Part shown: positions 15,390 to 25,190 of the stretch, piece after piece
Numbering within the stretch: the first letter of the stretch is position 1
Layout: every line of letters starts with the position of its first letter
Source of the DNA: Deltaproteobacteria bacterium
GTDB lineage: Bacteria; Desulfobacterota; BSN033; WVXP01
Length of the DNA: 41,228 nt
NCBI GenBank assembly: GCA_019308905.1
Contig: JAFDHF010000048.1
Location: 1-41,228 of the forward strand
Reading direction: 5' to 3'
The notes under the pieces: model-generated
Databases searched by the model: none
Told to the model about the DNA's origin: nothing
The model's input: only the letters and a program-made list of their open reading frames with translations
Program-made: the position numbers and the translations under genes

Positions 15390-18044
15390 TCAGTCGAGAT
15401 CTTCGAGCCTCCGTAGCCCCTCCTCAAGCCTCTCTCTTCTCCTACCCAGTTCCTGCTCCTTTGCCTCCTCCTTGTCTACAACCGCTCTGGGGGCCTTGGA
15501 ACGAAAGGCGCGGTTGGAGAGCTTCCCTCGGACCGACATCAGATCCCTGTCGACCCTCTCTATTTCTTTTTCCAGCCTCCTCCTCTCCTCCATCACGCGA
15601 ATCCGGTCCAGGGGCATGAACACCTCGAGGCTTCCCGTCACGGCGGTAAGCGCCCTTCTGGGAGGAGTTCTTTCAAGGGTGATCTCCAGTTCGCTCGTGC
15701 GAGCGAGGTTTTCGACAAGCCCGCGGTTGCGTTCCAGCAGTTCCTTTCCCTCGGCCGTACTGGGCACCACAACGGCCCGTACCCTCTCTGAGGGGGGAAC
15801 CAGGAATTCACCCCTCATGTTACGGATCGCAGAAACAGCCTCTCTGACCCAACCTATCTCCCTCTCCGCGGCAGGGTCTGTCCGGCTCGCATCTGGCTTT
15901 GGGAATTCTGCCACCATGATGCTCCCCTCGGTCCAGAACATACGCTGCCAGATCTCCTCGGTGATAAAAGGCATGAAGGGATGAAGGAGTTTGAGAATCA
16001 CCTCGAGCACATGGGAGAGAACGGTTCGGGTCCTTTCCCTCTCGCCGTCCACGGAGTCTCCATATAGAACGGGCTTGATCATCTCGAGATACCAGTCGCA
16101 GAACTCGTGCCATACAAACCGGTAGATTCTCTGGGCAGCATCGTTGAAACGGTATTCCTCAAGCCCCCTTACCTCTTCTCCGATCACCCGATCGAGACGG
16201 CTCAAGATCCAGCGGTCGGAAATACTCTCCGGTATGGGTAACTCACCGGACGGTTGCCAGTCTTTCAGATTCATGAGGCAGAAACGCGACGCATTCCAGA
16301 TCTTGTTGGCAAAATGACGGTATCCCTCTATCCTCTCCTCTGCCAGGATGATATCCCTCCCCTGGGCTGCAAGGGCGGCCAGCGTAAAACGGAACGCATC
16401 GGTTCCATACCGTTCCATCATCACCAGGGGATCGACCACGTTTCCCTTGGATTTGCTCATCTTCTGGCCCTTGAAATCACGAACCAGGGCGTGAATGTAT
16501 ACGTCCCTGAATGGAACGTCCCCCATGAACCTCAAACCCATCATCATCATCCGGGCCACCCAGAAAAAGAGGATGTCGAATCCCGTAACCAGCGTAGAGG
16601 TAGGATAGAAGACCTCAAGGGCTTTGGTTCTTTGAGGCCATCCCAGGGTTGAAAAGGGCCATAGGGCGGAACTGAACCAGGTATCGAGCACGTCGGTCTC
16701 AGCTCTAAACCCGCTGCCCCCGCAGACGTTACAGGACGCAGGAGCCGTCTTTGAGACGGTGATCCCACCGCATTGATCGCAGTACCACGCGGGGATTCGG
16801 TGTCCCCACCAGATCTGGCGCGAAATGCACCAGTCCTTGATATTCTCCATCCATTCAAAATAGGTCTTTTCCCACATGGAAGGGATGATTCTGGTCCTAC
16901 CCTGTTGTACTGCTTGTATGGCCTTTTCAGCCAAGGGTCTAATCCTCACGAACCATTGAGTGGAGACCATAGGTTCCACGATGGTCTTGCAGCGCTGGCA
17001 GTGCCCCACGCTGTGATGGTAGTCCTCGGTCTTGATGAGCACTCCCTGTCTCACAAGGTCTTCGACGATCCTCTCCCGGCAGGCAAATCGGTCCATCCCG
17101 CGGTACGGGCCTGCTTCCCTGTTCATTCGCCCGTCGTCATCGATGACCTTCACCATCTCAAGGCCGTGTCTCAATCCTATCTCAAAGTCGTGGGGATCAT
17201 GAGCAGGCGTTATCTTGAGAGCCCCCGAACCGAATTCCGGATCCACAAACCCGTCGGCGATAATGGGGATCCGGCGCTTTACCACAGGGAGAACGACTCG
17301 TTTGCCTACCACATCCCTGTATCTGGTATCATTGGGGTTCACGGCGACAGCGGTGTCTCCCATGATGGTCTCCGGCCGCGTCGTGACCACGACGATACCG
17401 CCTTCCAACCCCTCGAAGGGGTAGACGAGGTGGTAGAGCTTTGCAGGGATCTCCTCGTGTTCGACTTCCAGATCCGACAGGGCCGTCTGACACCGGGGGC
17501 ACCAGTTGATGATATATTTGTCCCTGTAAATGAGACCGTCCTTATAGAGGCGGACGAAGACCTCCTTCACAGCCTCGGATAGGCCTTCGTCCATGGTAAA
17601 ACGCTCTCTGCTCCAGTCACAAGACGCTCCCAATCGCTTCAGCTGTTCGATTATCACTCCCCCATACTCTTCCTTCCATTTCCATACCCGTTCCACGAAC
17701 CTCTCTCTGCCAAGGGCGTGCCGGTCCAAGCCTTCCTTTGCCAGCTGCTTTTCAACTACGTTCTGTGTGGCAATGCCAGCATGATCCATTCCGGGGAGCC
17801 AGAGCGTATTGTATCCCTGCATCCTCCGGAATCGCACAAGGATGTCCTGGAGGGTATTGTTGAGGGCGTGCCCCATGTGGAGCGAGCCCGTCACGTTGGG
17901 AGGGGGAATCACGATCGAGTACGGGGGATCGGCCGAATTTTCGTCTGCATGGAAGAGGTTCCTCTCCAGCCAGAAATCGTACCACCGCTTCTCAACTTCC
18001 TTGAATTCATACCCCTTTTCCCAGTTGAAATCTCTTTTCTCCAT
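15390..18044 (-). CDS. valS: Valyl-tRNA synthetase
   Basis: Class I aminoacyl-tRNA synthetase that charges tRNA-Val and edits mischarged threonine. The 884-residue protein has the HIGH-type motif in [17 protein letters not shown], the CP1 editing domain ([19 protein letters not shown]), zinc-knuckle cysteines (CPRCQ, CQRCK, CDQCG and CNVCG), the KMSKS motif ([12 protein letters not shown]), the anticodon-binding domain, and the C-terminal coiled coil that is typical for ValRS (about 820-884, rich in Arg, Glu and Lys). An AAAGG site precedes the ATG. Confidence 0.97.
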   Translation of the reverse strand: MEKRDFNWEKGYEFKEVEKRWYDFWLERNLFHADENSADPPYSIVIPPPNVTGSLHMGHALNNTLQDILVRFRRMQGYNTLWLPGMDHAGIATQNVVEKQLAKEGLDRHALGRERFVERVWKWKEEYGGVIIEQLKRLGASCDWSRERFTMDEGLSEAVKEVFVRLYKDGLIYRDKYIINWCPRCQTALSDLEVEHEEIPAKLYHLVYPFEGLEGGIVVVTTRPETIMGDTAVAVNPNDTRYRDVVGKRVVLPVVKRRIPIIADGFVDPEFGSGALKITPAHDPHDFEIGLRHGLEMVKVIDDDGRMNREAGPYRGMDRFACRERIVEDLVRQGVLIKTEDYHHSVGHCQRCKTIVEPMVSTQWFVRIRPLAEKAIQAVQQGRTRIIPSMWEKTYFEWMENIKDWCISRQIWWGHRIPAWYCDQCGGITVSKTAPASCNVCGGSGFRAETDVLDTWFSSALWPFSTLGWPQRTKALEVFYPTSTLVTGFDILFFWVARMMMMGLRFMGDVPFRDVYIHALVRDFKGQKMSKSKGNVVDPLVMMERYGTDAFRFTLAALAAQGRDIILAEERIEGYRHFANKIWNASRFCLMNLKDWQPSGELPIPESISDRWILSRLDRVIGEEVRGLEEYRFNDAAQRIYRFVWHEFCDWYLEMIKPVLYGDSVDGERERTRTVLSHVLEVILKLLHPFMPFITEEIWQRMFWTEGSIMVAEFPKPDASRTDPAAEREIGWVREAVSAIRNMRGEFLVPPSERVRAVVVPSTAEGKELLERNRGLVENLARTSELEITLERTPPRRALTAVTGSLEVFMPLDRIRVMEERRRLEKEIERVDRDLMSVRGKLSNRAFRSKAPRAVVDKEEAKEQELGRRRERLEEGLRRLEDLD

Positions 18045-18277
18045 ATGTCGACCTTTCTAACAGCGGGAGGGCCACTTCGTTTTTCCGCCCTGGGCTCAAT
18101 GGGTTCCAGCCGCCTGCAGGGCGTATGAGAGCCTTTGTCCAGAGACATGGTGGAGCCTTCGGAGGGGTAGATGATCAGATCTGACCTGCAGGCTTTTCGG
18201 ACAGAGGGTCGGTAAATAGACTTCAGAAGGAATCTCAGATCAGGGCCATGCGGATGGATTTTTCAAAGCAAGGAGGA
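18045..18277. other. Gap between the receiver protein gene and valS
   Basis: No gene is supported. A 10-base palindrome TCAGATCTGA (18175-18184) is the only notable sequence; I see neither a clear promoter for valS nor a terminator for the upstream gene. Confidence 0.35.
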
Positions 18278-20314
18278 TTAACCTTCCTTTTGCAGCCTCT
18301 CAATTTCCTTCTTGATGGCATTCTCCGCCAGTTCCGGAACCACCTGTTGAATCACCTCTTCAATCCGCTCGGAAGCAACCCGCACAATGCTTTTGGTCAA
18401 CTCCGGGATTACCCTGTCCGAGATCCCGCTGAAGATCTGTTCAACGGTCCTTCGGACCAAGGATTCGATCCGTTCATCAGGCTTCCCCTCAACCGGAGCG
18501 ACCTTGGGTTCTGAATCCTCGAAATCCGATGAAAGCTGCCTCTGAAACTCGTCAACTTCCTCTTCCGTGACATCCTCTTTGATCAGTTGCCCTTGAGAGG
18601 CAAAGGACGCGGCCGGCCCCTCCAGGGGTTCTTCGAGGATCTCTCCCCCCTCTTCCTCCAGTTCCTCTTCGAATAACTGCTCTTCAAGCTCCTCTGGGGT
18701 CTCCGCCCCCGCACCTTCCGTCACGAGGATCTCTGTCACGGTCTCGGCCCCACCTTCGTCAAATCCCCCCTCCTCCTGCCTTTCTAGATCGGATCTCTCC
18801 TGAAAAACACCTTCCTCTTGACGATCCTCTTCTGCGAGTCCGACAGCCAACTCCGAAGCCCCGGGCTCCTCCTCGCCCTCTCTGTCACCCTCAGTGCCGA
18901 CTCCCTCAAACGCTCCGCCTTCCCCCTCCCCGAGCAGTTCTTCGAGCTCCTTGTCGACGGGGAGTTCTTCTATCTCTTCCATGGTCTCGCCCAGGCTTTC
19001 CAGATCCTCCAGGGCAAGTTCTTCCACGTCACCGGAATCCGTCACCGAATCCCCGGCGATCGAACCTTCAGATTTCCCAGGGGTTTCAAGCCAAACCGGC
19101 TCGGAAGCCCCTTCCCCCTCTCGCCCGGGTTCATCGATGCCTCCGTCTTGAGCAGTGAACTCCGGCTCGACCTCTCCGTCCCTATCTCCAGGCACACCCT
19201 CCTCGATGAGGGTCTCCACTTCTTCCCGGAGAGATTCCTCACCCTGCGAACCAACCTCCCCGGTCCCCCCTTGGACGATTTGTTCGGCAAGGGATTCCAG
19301 GTCTTCTGTTTCCTCGAGGGAGTCAGGTTTCCGCCCTTCCTCTTCCAGTTCCAGGAGGGTGTCCTCCTCACCCTCTTCTGCCGCTTCCTCAAGAACCAGA
19401 TCGATTCGCCGATCTATCTCTTCTTCGAGCTCAGTCTGTGAAGCCTTATCGACATGGGTCTCTTCGGCCCTCTCATCCGTATGCTCGACTTCTGCCGTTC
19501 CCCGCTCCAGCTCTCCCAAATCCGGCCCGGGGGGCTTCTCGGCCAATTCCTGCTCACCCTGCTGTTTCTCCTGTTCGACCGATTCGATCCCTTCGAGTTC
19601 CGGTTCCCCCCCCGGTTCATCCAGATCTATCCCTTCAAGGGATATCTCGTCCAGGGATTCCCCTTCCGAGCCCCCCTCGGCCTGCACTGTCTGCCCCGCG
19701 GGCTCCTCGACTCCACCTGCTTCGAGAGAGACACCACCAGCCGTCTCGTCGTCCACTATCTCGGTGAGGTCGATGATCGCCTCCTGATCGTCCTCTTCCC
19801 CAATTTCGGTGAGGGCCACCTCTTCCAAGTCGGGCAGCTCTTCCCCCTCAGCCCCTTCACCCACCGGTGCCTCTCCCAGGCCGGGAAGACCGTCATCAAC
19901 ATCACCTGTGATTCTCTCGCTCTCCTCGACCTCAAGAGAGACCGGTTCCCTCTTCAGAAGATCCTCCACAAGAGGCAGAATCTCTTCACTCTTAAGAGGC
20001 TTGGTCATGACTCCGTCAGCACCGACCCTCTCCTGTTCGGACTTCCCGATATCTTCAAAGATCCCCGCCAGCAAAACGAAGGGGATTCGCCTGAGCTCCG
20101 GGTTCGACTTGACTATCTTGCACAACTCAAACCCGTCTTTATTGGGCATGGTCACATCTGCTATGACGAGATCCGGTTTGTAGAGCTTGATTTTCAAAAG
20201 GGCATCTTCGCCGTTTTCCGCAAATATCAGCTGGGAGTCCATGCCTTCGAAGATCTTCTCAAACTCCTCCTGTGCCGAAATATTGGCATCGGCGATCAAA
20301 AGTTCCCTTGGCAT
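18278..20314 (-). CDS. Receiver-domain protein with long acidic linker and helical C-terminus
   Basis: Protein of 678 residues in three parts. Residues 1-122 are a CheY-like receiver with acceptor D53 (VIADVTMPNKDG) and K105 (MTKP), but only one acidic-pocket residue (D9; ADAN instead of DD), Ala83 where a switch Thr/Ser is expected, and no aromatic switch residue. Residues of about 123-600 are Glu/Asp/Gly-rich, low in Lys/Arg and probably disordered. Residues 611-678 form amphipathic helices with two similar blocks, RVIPELTKSIVRVASERIEE and QVVPELAENAIKKEIERLQ. The tail recalls the C-terminal oligomerising region of PopZ-type proteins, and the overall plan recalls RomR-like polarity proteins; both are inferences. 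No output domain is visible. AAAGGAGG lies six bases before the ATG. The function is unknown. Confidence 0.85.
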   Translation of the reverse strand: MPRELLIADANISAQEEFEKIFEGMDSQLIFAENGEDALLKIKLYKPDLVIADVTMPNKDGFELCKIVKSNPELRRIPFVLLAGIFEDIGKSEQERVGADGVMTKPLKSEEILPLVEDLLKREPVSLEVEESERITGDVDDGLPGLGEAPVGEGAEGEELPDLEEVALTEIGEEDDQEAIIDLTEIVDDETAGGVSLEAGGVEEPAGQTVQAEGGSEGESLDEISLEGIDLDEPGGEPELEGIESVEQEKQQGEQELAEKPPGPDLGELERGTAEVEHTDERAEETHVDKASQTELEEEIDRRIDLVLEEAAEEGEEDTLLELEEEGRKPDSLEETEDLESLAEQIVQGGTGEVGSQGEESLREEVETLIEEGVPGDRDGEVEPEFTAQDGGIDEPGREGEGASEPVWLETPGKSEGSIAGDSVTDSGDVEELALEDLESLGETMEEIEELPVDKELEELLGEGEGGAFEGVGTEGDREGEEEPGASELAVGLAEEDRQEEGVFQERSDLERQEEGGFDEGGAETVTEILVTEGAGAETPEELEEQLFEEELEEEGGEILEEPLEGPAASFASQGQLIKEDVTEEEVDEFQRQLSSDFEDSEPKVAPVEGKPDERIESLVRRTVEQIFSGISDRVIPELTKSIVRVASERIEEVIQQVVPELAENAIKKEIERLQKEG

Positions 20315-20713
20315 GTTTGGCCTCCTTTCGCAAGGTCATGAAGGAAACCTGCGAAGGTAAAAAGGACAACGACAACCGGCAGCCCTTTCGGCCCGTGAGA
20401 CAAAGCCGGGAAAGGGCCTGTGAGACTCAGGTAATCCCTTCCTTCGTGATGAAAACGAGACTTCCAGGACTCTCCTTAGCAAAAAATACGCCATTCCTCC
20501 AGGGTGATGATCTCAAATGCCCAATTCTCCAAGGAAACCGAGAAAATCCATCTCCTCTACCAAAGAGTGTTTAACACAATGTCTCCACTTTTTCAACAAC
20601 CGATCGAGAGGCTTGTTCGCCATGAGATGGGGAACTCCCCCGGGCCGTCTCATTGACAGGTTGGGAGTGGGCGATTATACTGGCAACAGTTCCAGGGACA
20701 GGGGAGGACAAGG
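20315..20713. other. Divergent region between the receiver protein gene and galE
   Basis: No gene is supported. Near the receiver gene there is an 11-bp imperfect stem (GCCCTTTCGGC at 20382-20392 against GCCGGGAAAGGGC at 20405-20417, two-base bulge) in its predicted leader. A possible minus-strand promoter (TTGAAA 20596-20591, 17 bases, TAAACA 20573-20568) overlaps a palindrome GTGTT-T-AACAC (20567-20577). The galE promoter lies at the right end. Confidence 0.45.
20653..20681 (+). promoter_or_regulatory. Near-consensus sigma70 promoter of galE
   Basis: TTGACA (20653-20658), 17 bases, TATACT (20676-20681): a perfect -35 box and five of six matches at -10. The predicted start near 20688 leaves about 26 bases before the galE GTG, with GGGGAGG in between. 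Confidence 0.75.
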
Positions 20714-21706
20714 GTGTCTCGAATCATGGTTACGGGGGGGGCCGGCTATGTGGGAAGCTTCATCGTGAGGGCCCTTTTGCGTACTGGACACGAGCCCATA
20801 GTCTATGACAGCCTGGAGGAGGGTCACAGGTCTGCAGTCCTAGATGCTCAACTCGTCCGTGGGGATCTGGCGGATCGCAATGGGACCTACCGATGCCTGC
20901 GCCGCTATGGGATCGATTCTGTGATCCACATGGCCGCATACTGTCTTGTTGGAGAGTCCGAACGAGCCCCTTTGAAGTATTTCCAGAACAACGTGAGCAA
21001 TGGCTTGAATCTCCTCGCCGCCATGTTAGAGGCGGGGGTTAGGGTTATGGTGTTTTCTTCTTCGGCTGCCGTGTACGGCGAGCCTTCCTCGGTACCCATA
21101 GATGAAGGAACTACTCCTTATCCGACCAACGTCTATGGAGAGACCAAACTCTACTACGAGAGGATTCTTGAGAAGTGCAGAAGAGCCTATGGGCTGCGTT
21201 ACGTCTCTCTCAGGTATTTCAACGCTGCAGGTGCTGATAGAGAAGGCGACATGGGGGAGGACCACCGCCAGGAAACCCACCTGATTCCACTGGTTCTGAG
21301 AGCTGCTCTGAACCAGAAGGCCATTCTCAGGGTTTTTGGAACCGACTACCCCACTCCGGACGGAACCTGCATTCGTGATTATGTACACGTCGAAGATCTG
21401 GCAGATGCCCATATCCTTGCCCTTGAGGCACTCCAAGGCGGACTCCGAAGCACGGTTTACAACCTCGGCAACGGGACGGGGTACTCTGTCATGGAGGTTA
21501 TAAATACGGCCAGGAGCATCACTGGTAAAGATATCCCCTGGATCAGGTCGGAGCGGAGGCCTGGGGATCCCGCAGTTCTGGTGGCAAGTTGCGAGCGCAT
21601 AAAGAAGGATCTGGGATGGCGCGTTCGGTTTCCCCGGCTCGAAGAGATCATCCGGACAGCCTGGGCCTGGCACTCCACCCATCCGAACGGATATGCCGAC
21701 CGCTAG
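20714..21706 (+). CDS. galE: UDP-glucose 4-epimerase
   Basis: Short-chain dehydrogenase-type enzyme that interconverts UDP-glucose and UDP-galactose for surface polysaccharides or galactose use. The 330-residue protein has the NAD motif GGAGYVGS near the N-terminus, Ser117 in FSSSAAVYGE, Y141-x3-K145 in YGETK, and the NAAGAD, IRDYVHVEDLADAH and YNLGNGTGYSV motifs of GalE. It starts at GTG with GGGGAGG six bases upstream; an ATG four codons later is less well placed. It has its own strong promoter and is followed by purF after 78-90 bases. Confidence 0.94.
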   Translation: MSRIMVTGGAGYVGSFIVRALLRTGHEPIVYDSLEEGHRSAVLDAQLVRGDLADRNGTYRCLRRYGIDSVIHMAAYCLVGESERAPLKYFQNNVSNGLNLLAAMLEAGVRVMVFSSSAAVYGEPSSVPIDEGTTPYPTNVYGETKLYYERILEKCRRAYGLRYVSLRYFNAAGADREGDMGEDHRQETHLIPLVLRAALNQKAILRVFGTDYPTPDGTCIRDYVHVEDLADAHILALEALQGGLRSTVYNLGNGTGYSVMEVINTARSITGKDIPWIRSERRPGDPAVLVASCERIKKDLGWRVRFPRLEEIIRTAWAWHSTHPNGYADR

Positions 21707-21796
21707 ACAATTCGCAGATTAACGGAGTGGAGCCCGATCTTCCCTCCAGGGGCTACCAAGACCTCCCACGCCCCGGACATTGAAGTGAGGACGGAG

Positions 21797-23185
21797 ATGC
21801 AACCAGGTGAGAAGTGTGGCGTTTTCGGAATATACGGACATCCAGAGGCGTCGAACCTGACATACCTCGGTCTCTATTCACTGCAGCACCGCGGCCAGGA
21901 AAGTGCCGGAATAGTCTCGTCAGACGGAAAGGGCCTCCATTACCACCGGGGCATGGGCCTTGTCTCAGAGGTCTTTACAAGGGAAATAATCAAGGAACTC
22001 CCGGGCAGGGCGGCAATCGGTCACGTGCGATATTCGACGGCCGGTGGCAGTCATGTGAAAAACGCGCAACCCTTTGTGGTGGACTACGCCAGGGGCGGTC
22101 TTGCCGTCGCCCACAACGGCAATCTCACAAACGCCAGACGGATAAGGGACGAACTCGAGGCCTATGGGTCGATCTTCCAATCGACCATGGACACGGAGGT
22201 GATCGTACATCTCATCGCCCAGGCTCGCCAGCCCTCGCTGGCCGACCGGGTTGCGGCGGCCCTCCAAAGACTGGAGGGAGCCTACAGTCTGGTCTTTCTC
22301 AGCGACGACCAGTTGATCGCGGTTCGCGACCCCCACGGGTTCAGGCCACTGGTTCTCGGAAGATTGGAAGAAGCCTGGGTCGTCGCCTCGGAAACATGCG
22401 CCTTTGATCTGATCGGCGGCGAGTACGTGCGAGAAATCGAACCGGGCGAGGTTCTTGTCATCGACGACAAGGGACTCGAATCGATAAGCCCCTTTGAGAG
22501 GACCACCAATTCACTCTGTGTATTTGAGTTCATCTATTTTGCCCGACCCGACTCGGTCGTCTTCGGCCGGAACGTCTACTCGGTGAGATTGGCGCTGGGC
22601 AGACAGTTGGCCAGAGAACATCCTGCAGAAGCCGACCTTGTGGTTCCTATTCCGGATTCAGGTTTTCCCGCCACAATCGGTTATGCTCAGCAATCCGGAA
22701 TCCCCCTGGAGATGGGATTGATCAGGAATCACTATATCGGCCGGACATTCATCGAACCCGAGCAGTCGATCCGCCATTTCGGAGTGAAGATCAAGCTCAA
22801 CGCAGTGAGGGACATTATCAGGGGCAAAAGGGTAATTCTCGTGGATGACTCGATCGTTAGAGCCACTACAGGGAGAAAAATCGTGAAAATGGTAAGGAAT
22901 GCCGGGGCAAAGACGGTCCATACCAGGATCAGCTCTCCCCCCATCACACACCCCTGTTTCTATGGCATCGATACGCCTCTGAGAGAAGAACTCATCGCAT
23001 CTACCCACACGGTGGACGAAGTGGGCACCTACCTCACCGCCGATTCCCTGGGCTACCTGAGTCTGGAAGGACTCAAGGAGTGTGTGGGAGAGAACAGCCA
23101 CCGATTCTGCTACGCCTGTTTTACCGGGGACTATCCGGTGCCGGTTCTGTTCCGTCAGGAAGATCCTCAACTGGCCCTCTTCTAG
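21797..23185 (+). CDS. purF: Amidophosphoribosyltransferase (Bacillus-type, Fe-S)
   Basis: First committed enzyme of purine synthesis: makes phosphoribosylamine from PRPP and glutamine. The 462-residue precursor has a short propeptide (MQPGEK) before the catalytic Cys7 ([13 protein letters not shown]), so maturation by cleavage is expected. The N-terminal glutaminase domain is followed by the phosphoribosyltransferase domain with the PRPP loop [13 protein letters not shown]. Cys241, Cys387, Cys438 and Cys441 match the four ligands of the [4Fe-4S] cluster in Bacillus subtilis PurF. The ATG has AGG six bases upstream; an in-frame GTG at 21785 would add four residues. Its stop codon overlaps that of uvrC. 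Confidence 0.95.
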   Translation: MQPGEKCGVFGIYGHPEASNLTYLGLYSLQHRGQESAGIVSSDGKGLHYHRGMGLVSEVFTREIIKELPGRAAIGHVRYSTAGGSHVKNAQPFVVDYARGGLAVAHNGNLTNARRIRDELEAYGSIFQSTMDTEVIVHLIAQARQPSLADRVAAALQRLEGAYSLVFLSDDQLIAVRDPHGFRPLVLGRLEEAWVVASETCAFDLIGGEYVREIEPGEVLVIDDKGLESISPFERTTNSLCVFEFIYFARPDSVVFGRNVYSVRLALGRQLAREHPAEADLVVPIPDSGFPATIGYAQQSGIPLEMGLIRNHYIGRTFIEPEQSIRHFGVKIKLNAVRDIIRGKRVILVDDSIVRATTGRKIVKMVRNAGAKTVHTRISSPPITHPCFYGIDTPLREELIASTHTVDEVGTYLTADSLGYLSLEGLKECVGENSHRFCYACFTGDYPVPVLFRQEDPQLALF

Positions 23186-25098
23186 AACCCTCCTTTCAAA
23201 CCAGGCCCCATGGGAGTCGGAGCCCGGTCGGAATCGCATGCAGGTTCTCTCTCGTCCTCGGCTGATGCATCTGCACCGTGGAGAAATCGGCGGACCCGTT
23301 CGGTAGTACCGCGATCGATACCGGTGGCACTTTGGAGATCCTCTACCGAGGCCCTCTTGATCTGCCCGAGCGACTTGAAGTGCATCAGGAGCCGCTGTTT
23401 TCGCACCTTCCCGACCCCTGGTATCTCATCGAGCACCGAACCGAGATCCCGCCTCTTCCGGAGCTTCTTGTGATAGGAGATGGCGAATCGATGGGACTCG
23501 TCCCTGATCCTCTGAAGCAACAAAGTCGCTGCCCTGTGCTTGGGCATGTGGACCGGTTGCTTGACCCGAGGAATGTACACCTTCTCTCCTGACCCGTCCC
23601 CCAGCTTGGGACGCATCTCGCGACGTCTGGTCTTCGCCAGGGCGACGGCGTCTACCCCATTGATAGCCAGATCCTTGAACATCTCCAGGACCACCTGAAG
23701 ATGGCCCTTTCCCCCATCGACCATGACCAGATCGGGCAGTTCGCCCTCCCTGAGCGCCCTGGAGTATCGACGCATCAGGACCTCGTACATCATCCCGTAA
23801 TCGTCTGGCTGGGAAAGGGTCTTGATCCTGAAACGGCGGTACTTGGACTTGTCGGGCTGACCATCCTGGAATACCACCATGGATCCCGTGGCAGAGGTGC
23901 CCATTATGTTGGATATGTCAAAGCACTCGATCCGCCTTGGGGGGCGACCAAGACGAAGCCACTCCCTGAGCTCTTCCAGCGCTGCCTCCATGTTCTCTTC
24001 CTGTCTCTGCTTGGCAGAGAAGGATATCCGGGCGTTTTCCTGTCCCATCTTCAGCAGTTGACGGCCGAGCCCGCGCTTGGGTACCATAACCGTCACCTTG
24101 CTCCCCTTCTCCTCGGTGAGCCATTCGGCTATGGCACCGGAATCTTCGATCTCCAGGGGGAGGAGGATCTGTTGGGGGATGAGCCTCCCCCCGGCATAGA
24201 ACTGCTTCACAAAGGAGGAGAGGATCTCCGAATCCGCCAATTCAGGGGGTCGCAAGGAAAAGGACTGACCCTCCACGAGCTTTCCCTGGCGAACAAAAAT
24301 GACATGGATCTCCACGAGTCCCCCCTCGCGGTAGGAGGTAATCACATCCTGATCCAGGGGCCTGAAGGAGACCACCTTCTGCTTTTCTACGGTCTGCTCG
24401 ATCGAGCGGATCTGGTTTCGCAGGCGTGCAGCCTCCTCGAAAAGAAGGTTCTCGGAAGCAGAGTCCATCCTCTTTTTCAGAATCTCGATGAGTTGCCGAT
24501 TCTTCCCCTCCAGAAAAAGGATCGCCTCTTTCACTCTTTCCCGGTACAGCTCCTGATCTGCGAGTCCCACACAGACTCCCAGACACTGGCCCATCTGGTA
24601 ATACAGACAGGGCCGGCTCCGGTTTCTGAAACTGCTGTTGTTACATCGACGCAACTGGAAGTGCTTCTGGACAAAGCTCAGGGTCTGCCTCACCGCCTTG
24701 CTCGAGGAAAATGGACCAAAGTAACGGGCTCCATCATTTCGTACCCTCCTGGTCAGCATCAGCCTTGGGAAAGGATTCTGAACGTCCAGCTTCAGATTGT
24801 AGTATGTCTTGTCGTCCTTCAGATTGACATTGTACCGGGGCTTGTGCTTCTTTATCAGGTTGTTCTCCAGGATAAGGGCCTCTTTCTCCGTATCCGTCAC
24901 CAGCCAGTCGACATCCTCAATCTTGGAGACAAAAAACCTAACAAGAAACCTGGAGTCTCCGGATCCGGTAAAGTACGATCTCACCCGCTGGCTGAGATTC
25001 TTCGCCTTACCCACGTAAAGGACCTTCCCGGTCTTGTCTTTCATAAGGTAAACACCCGGCCGACTTGGAAGGTTCTTGATTCTCTCCTCGTCAAACAT
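23182..25098 (-). CDS. uvrC: UvrABC system protein C
   Basis: Nuclease subunit that makes both incisions in nucleotide excision repair. The 638-residue protein has the GIY-YIG domain ([20 protein letters not shown]), a UVR motif for UvrB contact (about residues 200-235, [20 protein letters not shown]), the RNase H-like nuclease domain ([34 protein letters not shown]), and a C-terminal helix-hairpin-helix pair ([16 protein letters not shown]). The start at [17 protein letters not shown] matches the family; the open frame continues up to 25296 without similarity. It follows ychF by 92 bases and converges on purF. Confidence 0.95.
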   Translation of the reverse strand: MFDEERIKNLPSRPGVYLMKDKTGKVLYVGKAKNLSQRVRSYFTGSGDSRFLVRFFVSKIEDVDWLVTDTEKEALILENNLIKKHKPRYNVNLKDDKTYYNLKLDVQNPFPRLMLTRRVRNDGARYFGPFSSSKAVRQTLSFVQKHFQLRRCNNSSFRNRSRPCLYYQMGQCLGVCVGLADQELYRERVKEAILFLEGKNRQLIEILKKRMDSASENLLFEEAARLRNQIRSIEQTVEKQKVVSFRPLDQDVITSYREGGLVEIHVIFVRQGKLVEGQSFSLRPPELADSEILSSFVKQFYAGGRLIPQQILLPLEIEDSGAIAEWLTEEKGSKVTVMVPKRGLGRQLLKMGQENARISFSAKQRQEENMEAALEELREWLRLGRPPRRIECFDISNIMGTSATGSMVVFQDGQPDKSKYRRFRIKTLSQPDDYGMMYEVLMRRYSRALREGELPDLVMVDGGKGHLQVVLEMFKDLAINGVDAVALAKTRRREMRPKLGDGSGEKVYIPRVKQPVHMPKHRAATLLLQRIRDESHRFAISYHKKLRKRRDLGSVLDEIPGVGKVRKQRLLMHFKSLGQIKRASVEDLQSATGIDRGTTERVRRFLHGADASAEDEREPACDSDRAPTPMGPGLKGGF

Positions 25099-25190
25099 TT
25101 CCAAAGTACCTGCAATTCGGACACATCCCGCCACCCGGTACCCATGCCGGATCAAGCTGGCGGGCGGCAAGGCCGAGACCCATTTCCGAG

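Noticed and set aside
18818-20341. Long plus-strand frames opposite the acidic receiver protein
   Set aside because: They are the complement of Glu codons (giving Ser/Pro/Leu-rich translations) and carry no domain.
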